DNA of 5,855 nucleotides. It comes from Bifidobacteriaceae bacterium NR021. Lineage in GTDB: Bacteria; Actinomycetota; Actinomycetes; Actinomycetales; Bifidobacteriaceae. Both the position numbers and the translations under genes were made by a program. Shown here one piece after another: positions 4,547-5,855 of this stretch (within the stretch, counting starts at the first letter, position 1; each line of letters opens with the position of its first letter). Where the stretch lies: assembly GCA_003585845.1 (NCBI GenBank), contig NQOP01000001.1, positions 361,490 through 367,344 of the forward strand, in the 5' to 3' direction. The notes under the pieces are model-generated. The model did not search any database. It saw nothing but the letters and a program-made list of their open reading frames with translations, and was not told the DNA's origin.

Positions 4547-4951
4547 TTAATCTTTTGCAATAGTTTTGCCGGCAGTAGCTCCAGAAGTCAAGTCCTGAAT
4601 CTCAGTGATTTCCATAACTGGAACTGCAGCTGGCTTCTTTGTGCCTTTTTCTTCTGCCACGCGTACCTGCTCTTCGTAAATCGCGTCATCAGTGTGAAGG
4701 GTGACGGTTCCGCGGAAGCGATAGCCCTTCTTTTCTGCCAAATTAGCAACTGCTACAACCAGCTGGCTGCCGTCTTGCAAGTTCTTATAATGCTGACCTG
4801 CAGTGCGCTCGTGGTAGGCAAGGTGGTTGTCGTCGAGTACGAACATAGACATTTTTGGTCCCAAATCAAGCTCGCCATCTTTGCTCACTGTTGCAATCCA
4901 AGCCAAATTATTCGCAATAAATTCTTTCATATCTGCGCTAAGAGTTGCCAT
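4547..4951 (-). CDS. Pyridoxamine 5'-phosphate oxidase-like FMN-binding split-barrel protein
   Basis: The 134-residue product resembles small, single-domain members of the pyridoxamine 5'-phosphate oxidase superfamily, which bind FMN, or sometimes F420 or haem, as dimers in the cytoplasm. The N-terminal helix (MKEFIANNLAWIATVSKDG, about 8-26) leads into the first strands. LGPKMSMFVLDDNHLAYHERT (about 30-50) and the block around HYKNLQDGSQLVVAV follow, as in general stress-type flavoproteins. A strand pair (YRFRGTVTLHTDD) and a C-terminal Lys/Ala-rich segment complete it. It is shorter than true PdxH (about 210-220 residues), so vitamin B6 synthesis is unlikely; a redox or flavin-binding role is more probable but the substrate is unknown. 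The start at 4951 has an AAAGGAA ribosome site five bases away on the minus strand. It faces the LytTR-DUF3021 unit and is divergent from the transporter. Confidence 0.85.
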   Translation of the reverse strand: MATLSADMKEFIANNLAWIATVSKDGELDLGPKMSMFVLDDNHLAYHERTAGQHYKNLQDGSQLVVAVANLAEKKGYRFRGTVTLHTDDAIYEEQVRVAEEKGTKKPAAVPVMEITEIQDLTSGATAGKTIAKD

Positions 4952-5056
4952 AATATTCCTTTCCTAACAAGATTGCGCACTTTCTTCGTACGCAATTTAT
5001 AAGCCTACATTGCTACATTACGCTGATTTAGAAGCGTATACGAGCGTGTAGCGTAA

Positions 5057-5093
5057 AAAAATTGTAAGTTGTGATATAAATCACCCAATTTTT
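5057..5093. promoter_or_regulatory. CRP/GlxR-like dyad nested in a larger inverted repeat
   Basis: TGTGA-TATAAA-TCACC (5070-5085) matches the CRP-family site TGTGA-N6-TCACA at nine of ten defined positions and also has the TA centre preferred by actinobacterial GlxR. Outer arms AAAAATTG (5057-5064) and CAATTTTT (5086-5093) are perfect inverted copies, giving a dyad within a dyad, unequally spaced. The site is about 120 bases from the start of the minus-strand gene and 210 from the transporter start. Alternatively it is an RNA hairpin ending in a T run, and so terminator-like on the plus strand. Confidence 0.5.
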
Positions 5094-5205
5094 CAATGTT
5101 TGCGTGGGTGAAATTTATACAGCTAAATGCTTGATTGCTACTGTTTTCTGAAGCGTATATCGGAAATTTTACGGAGGAACGCCAGAAAGCTGTACTTTTC
5201 ACGAT

Positions 5206-5233
5206 TTTACGGCTATTCTGTCTAATTTATAAG
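5206..5233 (+). promoter_or_regulatory. Possible promoter of the EamA transporter gene
   Basis: TTTACG (5206-5211, four of six) and TATAAG (5228-5233, five of six) are 16 bases apart, 63 bases before the start codon. Another -10-like TATAAA lies at 5245-5250 without a good -35. Choice between them is not possible from sequence alone. Confidence 0.3.
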
Positions 5234-5295
5234 CTAAAACGCTTTATAAAAGAAAAATTTTAAAGAATCAACTTTTATGGTTGAAGGGGAACATT

Positions 5296-5855
5296 ATGAA
5301 GGTGAAATATGAAACAGCTAAATCTATAGCTGAACCGCTTTCGGATAAATCGGGCATGCCTCAAGGCAAAAGTGTTCATACCGCTCAGATTATGCTGTTG
5401 ATTTGTGCTGCTATTTGGGGTGGCAGCTATGTTTCTTCAAAATATGCTCTTGAAGTGTTTCCTGTGCAATGGCTTATGGGTGTTCGTATGGTTGGTGCTT
5501 GCGCAATTATGGCTGTTATTTTTTTCGGTACTATTCGTAAGACTTTTACAAAAAAGCTTATTATTCCTTCTTTGCTAACTGGGATTACGTATTATGCTAC
5601 TTTAGTTTTGCAAACTGAAGGATTACGTTCAATTGATCCAGGCCGTAGCGCGTTTTTGACAGCAGCATATTGCGTAATTACGCCATTTTCTGCTTGGTTA
5701 ATCGTCAAGAAAAAGCCAACTCTTTTAGGATTAGTAGCTGCAGTTATGTGCGTTGCTGGAGTGGGCTTTGTGGCATTAAAGCCTGGAATGCTTGTGCTCA
5801 CATTGTCTTATGGAGATTTTCTTACTTTATTATGCGCTGCAATTTTTGCTTTTAA
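5296..5855 (+). CDS. EamA/DMT-family transporter (3' partial)
   Basis: The frame is open from ATG 5296 to the right edge, giving 186 codons of a protein that would normally have about 300 residues and ten helices. An AAGGGGA ribosome site (5284-5290) lies five bases ahead and supports this start. A hydrophilic lead of some 27 residues comes before the first helix. Six membrane segments fit at about residues 29-48, 57-78, 88-106, 118-137, 142-161 and 168-186. Family marks are AAIWGGSYVSSKYAL near residues 38-52, the GLRSIDPGRSAFLTAAY block (109-125) at the start of helix four, and GVGFVAL before the repeat boundary, ending with SYGDFLTLLCAAIFAF, which begins the second EamA half. Such inner-membrane proteins export or import small metabolites such as amino acids; the substrate cannot be read from sequence. 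It is divergent from the flavoprotein gene. Confidence 0.9.
   Translation, partial: MKVKYETAKSIAEPLSDKSGMPQGKSVHTAQIMLLICAAIWGGSYVSSKYALEVFPVQWLMGVRMVGACAIMAVIFFGTIRKTFTKKLIIPSLLTGITYYATLVLQTEGLRSIDPGRSAFLTAAYCVITPFSAWLIVKKKPTLLGLVAAVMCVAGVGFVALKPGMLVLTLSYGDFLTLLCAAIFAF

Larger units (their letters stand above)
4952..5295. other. Divergent intergenic region with several repeats, no gene
   Basis: This 344-base, A+T-rich gap separates the flavoprotein gene from the transporter gene. I see no coding frame with a ribosome site and conserved-looking product. It holds a tandem CTACATT word (5005-5020, step 8), the CRP-like dyad described separately, two copies of GAAGCGTATA (5031-5040, 5150-5159) and two of ATTTTACGG (5166-5174, 5204-5212). 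Promoters for both genes must lie here. For the minus-strand gene I find no convincing -35/-10 pair. Confidence 0.6.

Noticed and set aside
4406..5002. 198-codon plus-strand open frame across the palindromic element and the flavoprotein gene
   Set aside because: It is antisense to a well-supported minus-strand gene, starts inside the palindromic element, has no ribosome site, and its product is cysteine- and serine-rich without family features.
5005..5202. 65-codon minus-strand open frame in the divergent gap
   Set aside because: It lacks a convincing ribosome site and recognisable features, and it runs through the repeats and the CRP-like dyad.
5171..5220. Ribosome-site-like ACGGAGGA at 5171-5178 suggesting a leader peptide
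   Set aside because: No ATG, GTG or TTG lies at suitable spacing. A CTG start would give only about a dozen codons with no regulatory pattern.
5592..5855. Open frames on either strand inside the EamA gene
   Set aside because: They are out of frame with, or antisense to, the clearly recognisable transporter that reaches the window edge.

Overview
The window reads as a chromosomal stretch from a low-G+C member of the Bifidobacteriaceae, most likely Gardnerella or a close relative. This is inferred from protein flavour (an actinobacterial-type GlmU, and RsfS next to a histidine phosphatase as in other actinobacteria), the A+T-rich third codon positions, and strong AAGGAG-type ribosome sites. 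No database search was possible, so the genus is a judgement and not a measurement.

Layout. Bases 3-59 hold the last 18 codons of an unidentified upstream gene. A sigma70-type promoter then drives a tRNA-Gln(UUG) at 151-221, closed by a clear intrinsic terminator (232-261). Next is a three-gene forward cluster of housekeeping genes: glmU (335-1744), rsfS (1781-2203) and a histidine-phosphatase-family gene (2228-3046), separated by 36 and 24 bases and probably co-transcribed. They link UDP-GlcNAc supply for the cell wall, ribosome silencing in poor nutrient conditions, and a phosphoglycerate-type phosphatase.

Bases 3185-4234 carry a second unit: a stand-alone LytTR DNA-binding protein (no receiver domain) followed by a small four-helix DUF3021-type membrane protein. 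This is the architecture of LytTR regulatory systems, in which a membrane partner restrains the regulator. Upstream of the LytTR gene are two 9-base direct repeats (TACCGCTTA and TACCGTTTA) exactly 21 bases apart and just upstream of a plausible promoter. That is the spacing expected for a LytTR-family operator, so the gene probably controls itself. I regard this as the most interesting system in the window.

The convergent space 4235-4546 holds no gene. It contains a long hairpin and a G+C-rich (about 61% by hand count over 4341-4493) nested palindromic element that resembles a REP- or MITE-like intergenic repeat. The minus-strand gene 4547-4951 encodes a small pyridoxamine-5'-phosphate-oxidase-like split-barrel flavoprotein. 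The divergent space 4952-5295 contains a CRP/GlxR-like dyad nested in a larger inverted repeat, plus several short direct repeats. An EamA/DMT-family transporter starts at 5296 and runs off the right edge.
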